In this document: positions 54,591 to 64,000 of the stretch, piece by piece
Layout of the letters: each line of letters begins with the position of its first letter
How positions within the stretch are numbered: the stretch's first letter is position 1
DNA from: Hordeum vulgare subsp. vulgare
Lineage: Eukaryota > Streptophyta > Magnoliopsida > Poales > Poaceae
Reading direction: 5' to 3'
Length of the DNA: 64,000 nt
Assembly: GCF_904849725.1 (NCBI RefSeq)
Contig: NC_058521.1
Coordinates: forward strand, 430,670,676 to 430,734,675
Translations under genes and position numbers: made by a program
The notes under the pieces: model-generated
What the model saw: only the letters and a program-made list of their open reading frames with translations
The model's database searches: none
Told to the model about the DNA's origin: nothing

Positions 54591-54663
54591 TGAGATTTTT
54601 TTTTACTTTTTTAGTTTTAGAATTTTGCTTCATTGGCACTAATTGTAGCCACTTGGTATGTAG

Positions 54664-55980
54664 ATGGACTCGTTGTCGGATTCGTCGGATTGGTCGTCAT
54701 CCGACGATTCGGACATTGACGAGTTGTTGCAAGATGACGACGTCGAGATGATGAGCCTCCTCGTCGACGTGCAAGGGTTTGAAGACCGCGTGAAGCTTTT
54801 GGATCAGAGGAGAGGGTCAAAGATGGGGCGACTCACCATCTACCGGAACCGCGCTCTCGGACACGAGCATTTGATGCGAGACTACTTCGCGGAGGTACCT
54901 ACATACCCTCCTCGTCTCTTTCGCAGAAGGTACCGGATGAGACGTAGTTTGTTTGTGAAGATTGTCACCGATTGTGAGGCCGCCTCGTATTATTTTACAC
55001 GTCGTAGATCCGCCGCCGGTATCATGGGGTTTAGTGCATATCAAAGGATATCGGCGGCAATGCGGGTACTCGCTTATGGCATACCCGCGGATTATACCGA
55101 CGAGTATCTTCGCATTGGGCAAGATACAACCACGGAGTCCGTCCGTAGGTTTGCCAAGTTGGTCATCCGTTTGTATAGTGAGCACTATCTTCGGGCACCA
55201 AACGAGGAAGATACAAAGAGATTAATGGAAATGAATGAAAAAAGGGGATGACCGAGGATGCTTGGTAGTCTTGATTGCATGCATTGGAGGTGAAAAAATT
55301 GCCCAAAGGCATGGCAGGGAATGTATTGCGGTAAAAGCCGTGATGCTACCATTGTTCTTGAGGCCGTAGCATCGGAGGACACATGGATTTGGCATGCATT
55401 CTTTGGGTTGCCGGGAACACTCAATGATATCAATGTCCTCAATAGATCTCCTTTGTTCAAAAGATTAATTTCCGGGGATGCTTCAGCTTGCAACTACAAA
55501 ATCATGAACAATGAGTACTCAATGGGACACTATCTCACCGACGGCATCTATCCCGAATGGGCAACTCTTGTGAAGTCCATCAAGGAGAAAAATGGGGTGC
55601 CCTTAACAAGAAAACAGGCTCATTTCACCAAGGCACAAGAGGCATCCCGCAAAGATATTGAGAGAGCTTTCGGTGTTTTGCAAGCAAGGTTTGCCATAGT
55701 TCGGGGTCCAGCAAGGTTTTGGGACAAAAAAACCTTGATGAACATCATGAAATATTGTGTGATTCTACACAACATGATCCTAGAGGATGAGAGAGGGTTA
55801 AACCTTCCTTGTTTCTATGACAATGTTGGTACCCGTGTGCAACCGGAAAGAAACCCTTCTCGCATACAAGCTTTTCTTGAAGCACATCGTGAGATTGAGG
55901 ATGGAACCACTCATGGTCAGCTCCGGGATGATTTAGTAGAGCACCACTGGCATTTGGATGGGCGGCGCATTGGCCCATGA
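54664..55980 (+). pseudogene. Harbinger DDE transposase with two Trp-to-stop changes
   Basis: ATG at 54664 (MDSLSDSSDWSSSDDSDID, an acidic start) and one continuous frame to the stop at 55978-55980, interrupted only by TGA at 55249-55251 and at about 55291-55293. At both places the family has Trp. Helix-turn-helix-like N-terminal part, then the plant transposon/DDE_Tnp_4 core: first Asp in GSLDCMHW (between the stops), second Asp in LTDGIYPEW and the Glu in RKDIERAFGVLQARF. All three catalytic residues are present. About 438 codons, normal length. It would cut and paste the element at TWA-like sites. Both stops are explained by G-to-A changes. Confidence 0.88.
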
Positions 55981-56391
55981 TGTATCTTTGTTTTACTTTT
56001 CTATGTCTTATTTGATTCGAACAATTGTTGTAATTTGCTCAAACATTGTTGTAATGATTTGAATGATTATTGTTTTATTCGGTGTTGTAATAATAACTAG
56101 AATGATTATTGTTTTATGTCAAATGTGATTGAATTTTTGATATGTCATATGATGAAATGTGTGATATATGAAATGAGAGTTTTAAGGTTTGGGGTTGGGG
56201 CAAAGACTGAACCCTTATAACGGAAACCCTCAAACCCAACCCTTATAACGGAATATTCCGTTATAAGGGTTTGGTTTGAGGGTTCTAGTCTTTGTCCCTG
56301 TTTTTTAACCTTAAAAGTGTTAAAAATGGGCAATCTCAACCCTTAAAACTGGTTTTACATTTAAGGGTACGAGGTTCTACTAGAGATGCTC

Positions 56392-57602
56392 TGACAGAGG
56401 CCAGAGGGCTCGGTCGCGAGAGCCCAAGCTGCGTGAGGGTGTCCAGAGAGGTGGTCGGCGCCTCGGCGAGAGGGCTGCCGCGCTCGGGAGCGGGCAAAGG
56501 AAGCAGGAAGTTGGAGGGTGGCTAACGCTCGCCAGCGGGCGAAGGAAGCGGCTCGTCGACGGGTTGCGCTCCGGCACGCCGCGGGCGAAGGAATCGGCTG
56601 GGGGAGGGGCAGCGAGCGGTGGTCAGCGGCGGCAGTCAGCAGGCTTGCGAGGCAACGTCGAGCGTGCGGCTGCTAGTTGACTGTAGGGATTGGGTCGCAG
56701 CGGCGGATTCGGCGGCGGCGTTGTGCAACTTTGCTGGCCAGGGTAGGCTGCAGCACTGCGGCAAGGGCAAGGGAAGGCCATCACCGAACAGTGGTCACTT
56801 AATCACTTACTTTCCTCCACTGGTCAGTGTTTGTCAATGAATCTCCTGATTAATTGTTACATCCATCGGTTACTTGATTGCTTCACATTTGTGGAATCAA
56901 ATCACTGATGAGTATAGTAGGTGGATCTCTCACGAGTCCCCTTCTGGCGCGAACTATGGCCACATTGTGCTTTCTGTTTTTGCCATGGTGGTTCAGACTT
57001 TTCGAATTTCTTAGCCAGATTTGGTAGATTTGTGCTTGTTGATGTGTTCAATGTCATGCAGAAGCTGTAGCAATATTGGTTGTGGCAAGCATAGGAAATG
57101 TCTCGGAGTTCTAATTTGTAAAGACTTGCAAAAGTTTCACATGTTTTACAGCTAGGTTTGTAGGCTTAAGCCTCATCTGAGTTTTCCCCTGTGATGATTT
57201 CGTAGACGAGCTTTGTGGAATAACGAGCTTTAGTAGACGTATTTGATTGTGCACTTTTGGCATTGTATCTGTTCAGTTTGAATGCTGTGAATTCTAGGGC
57301 TGTAGATGGTAAGCTAAATGTTTGCGTAAAAAAGTATTGTTGTATCGAATGCGAGTAGCAGTTCTGAACTGAATGCGAGTAGCAACCATGGATGCTTTGC
57401 ATGATTCGATCAGTTTGTGAAGCGTCCTGCTTATAGGTTCTAGGTTTAAGTGGTTGGTTAGCAGAAGAGGTTGAATAGTAAGTACCTCTGCCATGTGTCT
57501 TAGATAAATTTATAGAGATGCTTGCATTTGAAACGAGATCTATACAAGGCAAGGTGGTTATGTTTATGTAGTGTTGGTGATTGCACACTCTAGATATGTA
57601 GT
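56392..57602. other. GC-rich then AT-rich region upstream of the WD40 gene
   Basis: 56392-56780 is GC-rich and CpG-rich, as expected for a grass promoter or 5' untranslated exon, and then the composition becomes AT-rich. No reading frame is recognisable. It probably belongs to the 5' region of the WD40 gene starting at 58790; this is inference. Confidence 0.35.
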
Positions 57603-57762
57603 TGTTGAACCGGTATGGGCTGTCTGGCCCATCTCACTTAAGCCCACAAGGTCCAGCCCTTGAATGACCTAGAGAGAGGAGCCCCCAGTCCTCCCTGGAG
57701 CTGAGCCGCCACACACATTCACACGGGCTGGAGATACTCCTCTCTTCCCTCCCGATTCAACA
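57603..57762. mobile_element. TRIM-like solo LTR, 160 bp
   Basis: TGTTGAACCGG...CCGATTCAACA: TG...CA ends that also form a 7-bp inverted repeat (TGTTGAA/TTCAACA), flanked by perfect GTAGT duplications (57598-57602 and 57763-57767). A 5-bp duplication with TG/CA ends is the signature of an LTR element, and the size fits a miniature (TRIM/SMART) family. No internal region. Confidence 0.78.
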
Positions 57763-57767
57763 GTAGT

Positions 57768-58775
57768 TTACTTGCTTAACATCTCACTTTGTGCAGGTAA
57801 AAGAAAATATTTTACTTGGTTTGTGTACTTTGTGAGTTTCAAGCATTAGATAGGTGTTTGTAGGGACGATTACGTAAAATCCAAAGGTCCATCTGCGGAT
57901 GTGCAATTGTAACATGGGACTTTGACTTATCGGAAACATATAGACGTCCTGACAGAGGTTGAAATGAATATATTCAAATAGTTACATTACACGTTTAACT
58001 ACGTATATGATATAGAACTTCTATTAGTACTATACTGTATCAGTTGCATGTCATGAATTTTTGGTAGAGTTTCTATTTGTTAGCAAATGAAGTTACCTTT
58101 TAGGGAATCAAGTGACGTGTGGTGTGTTGGTTGATGGTGGAGGCCAGGTTCTTGATAGCATTATCGATAACCTAGCTGTTGTTTGCACTTGAATTTCAAC
58201 TTCCACATATATGTATGGCTGTTCTGTCTTTATATGCCACACATTATTGCATATGTGTCTATGGTTGTCAAAAGGTGTTATTCAGACGAACCTTATATGC
58301 AGTAACAGACCAGTTGTACTGCAATTCTGTGGAACTATGGTTCATCCATATAATTTCACTTGGAACATCATTTCAGATCCATCCTAAAAACTATTTTTTT
58401 CTCCACATCTCATGGTACCAGCTTGCTGCTAGTTCTCCAAATTACCCCCCCCCCCCCCTATGTGTGTACTTGTACTATGGAATATCTATTATCCTCCATT
58501 ACTTGTGAGTATAATATTCTGCACCGTTCATTTCCATTCAATATTTGACTTCTCTACTCGTGTTTTTGCATTGTCTCTTGGCTGAACTCTTGTCTAGGAT
58601 CCAGAACTCAATATCTCTTCATCATGCACTAGCCAACGCAATCAAAAGTCCGAACTGATGGAAAGGGCTAGTTCAATCCACATATACTGTAACACAATTG
58701 AACTGCAAAAGCATCTTATATTAAGTTACAGAGGTAGTAGTATTTTTGTATTAAGCTTTATGTTTTTAACCGCAG
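57768..58775 (+). other. probable 5' UTR intron / upstream region of the WD40 gene
   Basis: AT-rich, without coding frames of note. It contains a C-homopolymer at about 58446-58459. It ends with a polypyrimidine-poor but usable acceptor, TTTTTAACCGCAG at 58763-58775, just before the first coding exon. Confidence 0.4.
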
Positions 58776-58789
58776 GTGGTGTTGTAGAC

Positions 58790-61363
58790 ATGGATTTTAG
58801 AAATCATCAACCTTCTGCAAATGCAACCGCTATTAGTATGGCCCACCTGGATTTTCCTAGCGAAATGCTTGAGGATATTGATTCTGTGAATCAAGTGATG
58901 TCAGCAGATTTTCCATCGGAGGCTCCTATTGATATTGATATGAGGGAAATTTACTTTCTCATTATGCATTTTTTATCACATGGTCCATTTAAACGGGCCG
59001 TTGGAGAGCTGTGCAATGAACTTCTGGAGCATCAGCTGTTACCTAGAAGATATCATCCTTGGTATTCACGTGGTGGTTTTCATAGTGGCGAAGAAAATGA
59101 TGATGGTGTATCACTCCCTTTGGGTTACCTAAAGCTAGTTGAGAGGTACAAATTCGTTACTCTATTTGTTTTGTCTTCTTGAGCTCGTACTTCCTCCAGC
59201 CTTCATGATTTGGTAATGATGTTCTTCAGTCAGTGTTTGTGTCACTAATCTAAAACTGATGAAACCAATGATTCTGAAATCTATTTATTATGCTATAAAG
59301 GCACAACACATAATAATTAGCAGAAGGGGTAAGCAGACATATTTAAAATAGTCTTATGGCCTTATCAACGATAAACTTCTGTCTGCTTTTTTCTTAACAA
59401 TCAAATGCAAATAAGGTTTTGCTAACTAGTTTTATGCTGCTTTTAGATACCCCCACATTGGTAAAGACCACTTGGCGAAGCTGTTAAAGCAACTGATGAC
59501 GAGTTCCTGCCGCACAGACAGCTTGGTTAGAGATGGGTCTCCAAATGCTGCTGATGTTCCAACGCTTCTTGGCTCCAACTCCTTTTCCCTTCTTGCATGT
59601 ATGTATTCTGAAATCTACTAGTCTTTAAAGTATTCCTTTCTCCATTTCTCAAGCTATTTATAACATATTTTGTTGTAACTTAGTGTTTCAATTTTGAAGT
59701 TTGGACGGTTAGTTTTATGTTCAATGTAATTTAGTGTTATTACCTTAACATGCTGATGCAAATTTGGATCCTTCAGCTGCTAGGTGCAGGCAAGATAAGG
59801 AAACTCTCAGGCTGCCGAAGTACCTCCGGTGGCCACACATGCATGCTGATCAAGTTCATGGTTTAGGTTTGAGAGAGATTGGTGGTTTCACTAAGAACCA
59901 TCGAGCTCCTTCTGTACTTGCATCATGCTATGCCATTGCAAAGCCATCTACCTTTGTTGAAAAGATGCAGATTATAAAGAGATTGAGGGGACATCAAAAT
60001 GCTGCGTATTGTGGTTCGTTGACTTCTCCATTTTCTGAATTTAGTTATGTTCAAGAAGAGTATACGGATATTGGCAAAATCGCTTCTTGGACACCCTACT
60101 TGGGCAATGTTCGCTCAAACGCAACCGTGATTTGGCTCAGGGACACTACAAATTTTAATCGCTTTGCGGTCCTGCAGAACGCACTCTGGTCATTACAGTA
60201 ATACATTGTTGAATTGTAGGAGACAGTTGTAGGCCAAATAGTCAATTTTATCCTCCAGAATCGAACTAAGCCTACCTGTCAGTGACCCCTCACATGCCAC
60301 ACAAACACTCTTATGGATTCCCCAGTTATCTCACAAACATGCTGACATGTTGTACATGGATCCTCAAGTTGTGTCCATGTGGTAGAGGGAGTTGTCTCCA
60401 TGTGGTAGAGGGCATTGACAGTGACAGGTGGATCAAGATTGGTTCCGAGGGCAAAATGATCTTTTAGCCCTCCTCTTCACTTGTAAAATTTTAAATAGTG
60501 TAGTGTGTCTCATCTGGACACCACAGTGTTGTTGTGTCCCCGAGCTAAATCATGATTACTTTGTGGGTTTAGCAACTGGCATCCAAGTAAAATATCCAGG
60601 ACCCAAATTTTATTTTATGTTTGGAGTTCTGTTCATACTTGTGCTAATCGGTTGTTAAGACCTATTTAATGTTTCAGAGGTTCATACAGTGGATCTATAT
60701 GTGTTAGGGTTCACCTACAAAATTATTTGGTTATATTAACTGGAAAGTTTACCAAATGCACGCCACTTGTTTTGTTTCTAAAGATCTAACTGTTTCCATA
60801 ATGAGCTGTTTGGTTGTTCTTGTCCAAATTATCATAGTTACCCATCTGTACATTTCCTCTTTTACCTGCTGTAATGTTTTTGACCGTTCCTGTTTCTGCA
60901 GCTACTTTTGACTGCACAGGATGTTATGTTATTACTGGTTCTGATGATTGCCTTGTCAAAATTTGGGCGATGGAAACAGCATTTTGTCTGGCTAGTTGCC
61001 GAGGCCATGAAGTAAGCTTTGCTTATTGCAATGCAACACATAAACATTCACAGCTTTCCATTAAATTAACTTCCATTTTCTAAATTAAGGGTGATATTAC
61101 TGACCTCACTGTGAGTTCCAATAATGCCGTGGTAGCATCTTCCTCCAATGATTTCATTATTAGAGTGGTAAGATTGCTAGTTTCTGCACCACCTAAAAAA
61201 TTAGGACAATTCTATTTCTTCCTTCTATATGTCTAATGCATCTGGTTACTAAGCAGTGGCGCATACCTGACGGCATGCCAATGTCAGTGTTGAAGGGCCA
61301 TACTGGGGCTGTAACAACTATTGCATTTAGTCCAAGGCCAGGTGCTGCTTTCCAGCTATTGTC
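58790..61363 (+). CDS. BRWD/PHIP-like WD40-repeat protein (plant WD40-bromodomain family), first six coding exons
   Basis: Coding exons by GT-AG rule: 58790-59145, 59447-59598, 59777-60013, 60902-61011, 61090-61167 and 61257-61363 (first exon begins 58776 after an AG). The phases join cleanly for about 346 codons. The N-terminus has the family block IDIDMREIYFLIMHFLSHGP and LLEHQLLPRRYHPWYSRGG, then NAADVPTLLGSNSFSLL, LRWPHMHADQVHGLGLREIG and IKRLRGHQNAAYC. WD repeats follow: YVITGSDDCLVKIWAMETA, DITDLTVSSNNAVVA, then WRIPDGMPMSVLKGHTGAVT and FSPRPG. In animals and plants such proteins read chromatin through bromodomains and act with CUL4-DDB1. The remaining WD repeats and the bromodomain would lie beyond 61363. 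A donor GTGAGTG follows exon six, but the next exon is not in the window. Confidence 0.87.
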
Positions 61364-61556
61364 GTGAGTGTTTCTGTTTCTTATTCCTGTTTTCCTGATA
61401 GTATACTCTTTATAGTTCTGTAATTCATTATTATATGTACTAACTGAACGGCAGCAGCTGTACAAAATGATAATAAGTAACTGGTACAAGTCTGTAGTAG
61501 AAGTCATGTCCAATCTGCTTTAGTTTCAGTGAAGGAAATGCTTATTTGAACCCAGT
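61364..61556 (+). other. intron 6 start of the WD40 gene
   Basis: From the GTGAGTG donor to the Mutator-like element. No exon resembling the expected SSDDGTCRIWD repeat end was found here or further right. Confidence 0.5.
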
Positions 61557-61565
61557 TTAAAGCAG

Positions 61566-62327
61566 GAAAGAATTCCTTATTTGGCCCTTTTTTAAAATTT
61601 GGTTCCCTATTTGACCCAAAAAAGAATATTTTCCTTATTTGACATCCAATGTAAAATTTGTTCCTTATATGACACTTCCGTCTATTTTGATCACTGAGTT
61701 AAGTGTTGCGTGAAAAGACCATTCTATCCCTGGCGTTATACATGGGTAAAAAAAATCATTGGTTTCTACAGCAGGACAGACGACCCTACCCTACCAAAAC
61801 GTGTGACCTCACACGCTCGCAACCGCCTAGCATGCAGATGACAAATACTACTGTATCAGTACTTCAAATATAAACACGGTATGCGTGCATGTATAGGGGA
61901 CTTTAGCACCACCAGGGTACTGTTCCTGCTGCATATGTAATACTTACGTACGTGCTGTCAACCTCTTGTGAGTGCACGAGGTGCTGTTGTTCCTAGCTAG
62001 CTAACTATCTCGTTGACGTGCGCGAATGCAAGTATATATGCACCAGCGGCGGCTTGTTGGAGACTTGGAGTTAATCACAATTATTTGAATTAATAGTTCA
62101 GTTCAACCGGTTCAGTGGAACAAATGAAAGATCTTTATTTCAGCCTTGTATAGCACCAGGGGTATGATGGTCTTTTCCTTATGCTTAACACCGTTTGTGG
62201 TCAAACTAGACAAAAATGTCATATAGGGAACAAATTCTACATTGGCGGTCAAATAAGGGAGAAAATACTTTTTTAGGCCAAATAGGGAAGCAAACTTTAA
62301 GAAAAGGCCAAATAAGGAATTCTCTCT
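61566..62327. mobile_element. Mutator-like non-autonomous element
   Basis: 762 bp with long inverted ends (about 75 bp): GAAAGAATTCCTTATTTGGCC against reverse complement GAGAGAATTCCTTATTTGGCC. It is flanked by a perfect 9-bp duplication TTAAAGCAG (61557-61565 and 62328-62336). The 9-bp duplication and long ends fit the Mutator superfamily. No transposase. Inserted beyond exon six of the WD40 gene. Confidence 0.87.
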
Positions 62328-62336
62328 TAAAGCAGT

Positions 62337-64000
62337 GGCGAATCTAGGACGCAAATGGAGGGTAGGTTCAACTTCAAAGACGCTCTTAAACGGCGCGCCT
62401 GGCCCCGCCATCTGGCACCGCCGCGGTCTACGGCAAGGTGATCCTCTGTCACCCCAGCTCTTCGTCCTCGCGGTGGACACCCTAGGGCGCCTGCTGCACC
62501 GTGCCACTGAGCTCGGCATCCTACAACAACTGCACCCCCGCCGCTCAATTCCCGTTGTCTCGCTCTACGCCGACGACGTGATTCTCTTCTGCCACCCCTC
62601 GCGCGGCGACATCGAGGCGGTAAAGAGCATCCTGCAACTCTTCGGGCGCGCATCTGGACTCCAGGTTAACTTCTTGAAGAGCTCTGCCACGTTGATTCGC
62701 TGCGACCCTGTCGCGGCCACGCCCGTTGTCGACCTGCTTGGGTGCCCCATTGTGGACCTGCCCATCACCTATCTGGGCATCCCATTGACAATCCGGCGCC
62801 CAACTGCAGCCCAGCTACAGCCCGTCGTTGACAGGACCGCCGACATGCTCCCGTGCTGGAAGGCGCGCCTCATGAACAAGGCTGGTCGCCTCGCATTTGT
62901 TAAAGCTGTCCTGAGCGCGATCCCTATTCACCAGCTACTCGTGCTCGCGCCGCCGAAGAAGACAGTCAAAGCGCTGGTGAAGATCCAGCGAGGGTTCCTA
63001 TGGGCAGGGCGCGCTGATGCCAATGGCGGCAACTGCCATGTCAATTGGCAGCGTGTCGCGCGCCCAATCTCATTGGGTGGCCTCGGCGTCCGTGACCTGG
63101 AGCGCTCCGGCCTTGCGCTGCGCACGTGCTGGCTGTGGTTCAGCCGCACTGATAACGCCAGAGCATGGAGTGGCCTCGACCTGCAATTCTCGGCGGAGGA
63201 ACGCGACTTCTTCTTCGCCTCCACCACCATGCAGCTCGGCAACGGCCAGCAGGCCCCTCTTCTGGGAAGACAGATGGATTGAGGGACGTGCCATCCGCGA
63301 AATCGCGCCCCTGCTACATGCATGCATCCCCAAGCACCGGCGCAAGCTACGGACCGTGGCCGACGGGCTGCAAGCTCACAATTGGGCACGAGATATCCAT
63401 GGCGTGCTTGGGATCCAAGAGGTTGGCCAATACCTACAGCTATGGCACAAGATCGAGCACACAACACTCTACAATGAGCCTGATCACCTGCTATGGAAGT
63501 GGACTGCAAGCGGCACTTATACCGCGCAATCGGCCTACAAAGCTACCTTCCACGGCTCCATGTCATGCGATGCCTGGAAGCTCACCTGGAAATGTTGGGC
63601 GCCACCGCGCGTCCGATTCTTCCACTGGCTCGCCCAGCTCGATCGCTGCTGGACGGCTGACCGGCTAGCCAGAAGAGGGTTACAGCATCCCCCACGGTGC
63701 CCCCTATGCGACCAGGAACCAGAAACCATGCACCACCTCCTCCTCGACTGCCCATTCTCCCGGCAGGTTTGGCACGAGGCCCTGGCCTGGCTGAGGATGC
63801 CCTGTCACCCACCCGATGGCGAGGAATCACTCAATGCTTGGTGGACCACCGCGAGGCAGACTACGCCGAAGCTGATGCGCAAAGGCCTCGCATCCATGAC
63901 CCTGCTCGTGCCTTGGATGACATGGAAGCACAGGAATGGCTGCGTGTTTGACAGAGGTCCCCCTCGACCACTGGCCTGATAGCGAAGATCAAGGAGGAAG
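62337..64000 (+). mobile_element. 5'-truncated LINE (L1-type), continues past the window
   Basis: Contains the C-terminal two-thirds of ORF2 (RT palm onward), GC-rich and much better preserved than the remnant at 43250. The 5' part of ORF2 and all of ORF1 are absent, the usual result of incomplete target-primed reverse transcription. The 3' end and poly-A lie outside the window. The left edge is near 62337-62360. Confidence 0.82.
62355..63979 (+). pseudogene. LINE ORF2 reverse transcriptase, C-terminal part
   Basis: RT motifs in order: IWHRRGLRQGDPLSPQLFVL, the active-site YADDVILF and GLQVNFLKSS, then ITYLGIPLTIRRP, the thumb region and NWQRVARPISLGGLGVRDL in one frame to about 63250. A frameshift there moves the reading to the frame carrying PLFWEDRWIEG, LLWKWTASGTYTAQSAYKA, then the zf-RVT block CPLCDQEPETMHHLLLDCPF and WKHRNGCVF. 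A second shift near 63955 gives an early stop. The endonuclease domain and the first RT motifs are lost. The enzyme would prime on nicked target DNA; this copy cannot move by itself. Confidence 0.85.

Larger units (their letters stand above)
54090..56391 (+). mobile_element. PIF/Harbinger DNA transposon, 2.3 kb
   Basis: The inverted ends GAGCATCTCTAGTAGA and (reverse complement) GAGCATCTCTAGTAGA are perfect over 16 bp and then diverge; they are flanked by TGA on both sides (54087-54089 and 56392-56394). It holds a transposase frame, a GC-rich proline-codon stretch (54300-54590) and a 34-bp perfect palindrome (56238-56271). The Myb-like second ORF is absent. Confidence 0.9.

Noticed and set aside
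54250..54642. Long proline/arginine-rich open frames on both strands
   Set aside because: Produced by a CCGCCCC low-complexity tract; open in several frames at once and lacking any domain.
58360..58548. Small frames around the poly-C run
   Set aside because: Homopolymer region in a presumed intron, no similarity to known proteins.
59764..60201. Single 145-codon ORF
   Set aside because: It is exon three of the WD40 gene read through into its intron; the splice donor at 60014 gives the conserved continuation.

Overview
This window looks like repeat-dense Triticeae (wheat, Aegilops, rye or barley type) chromosomal DNA. Three things point there: several large LTR retrotransposons nested in one another, grass-type Stowaway, Tourist, Harbinger, hAT and Mutator elements, and only one recognisable host gene, which has plant-type GT-AG introns. 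The species call is inference; no single diagnostic locus was seen.

Layout. 1-6298: 3' half of a plus-strand SIRE-type Ty1/copia element (decayed integrase, RT and RNase H, a long AGGGGGAG-rich tail, polypurine tract, 3' LTR). 6299-7110: LTR scraps. 7110-35310: an old minus-strand copia element (5' LTR 33794-35310, tRNA-Met primer site, decayed gag, no pol, an env-like 'plant transposon protein' ORF, polypurine tract, truncated 3' LTR at 7110-7740). It was broken twice. A solo gypsy LTR sits at 27749-29128 (target duplication ATCAG). A complete Athila-like gypsy element sits at 8521-26736 (CTCTC), and a second gypsy element, carrying only gag and protease, sits inside that one at 15500-23726 (TTGCC). 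35868-43249: a second, gag-less and pol-less relative of the minus-strand copia, whose env-like ORF is split by a different solo LTR at 38543-41015 (GCGAG). The two env-like copies act as empty-site controls for each other's insertions.

43250-58775 is a mosaic of smaller repeats: a LINE remnant, a Harbinger element with a Myb/SANT-like ORF, a Stowaway MITE, Helitron-like heads with Pol III-like boxes, short hairpin arrays, a 0.75-kb direct duplication whose second copy carries a hAT MITE, a Tourist MITE, a 2.3-kb Harbinger element with an almost readable DDE transposase, and a 160-bp TRIM-like solo LTR.

58776-61363 holds the first six coding exons of a BRWD/PHIP-like WD40 protein (plant WD40-bromodomain family), the only convincing host gene. 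Its next intron holds a Mutator-like element (61566-62327) followed by a 5'-truncated LINE (62337 to the window end), so the gene is either interrupted or continues beyond the window.

No CRISPR array, rRNA, intact tRNA or prokaryotic feature was seen. The most unusual signal is an LTR-like promoter (palindrome cluster plus TATATATA) inside the copia element, just upstream of its env-like ORF.
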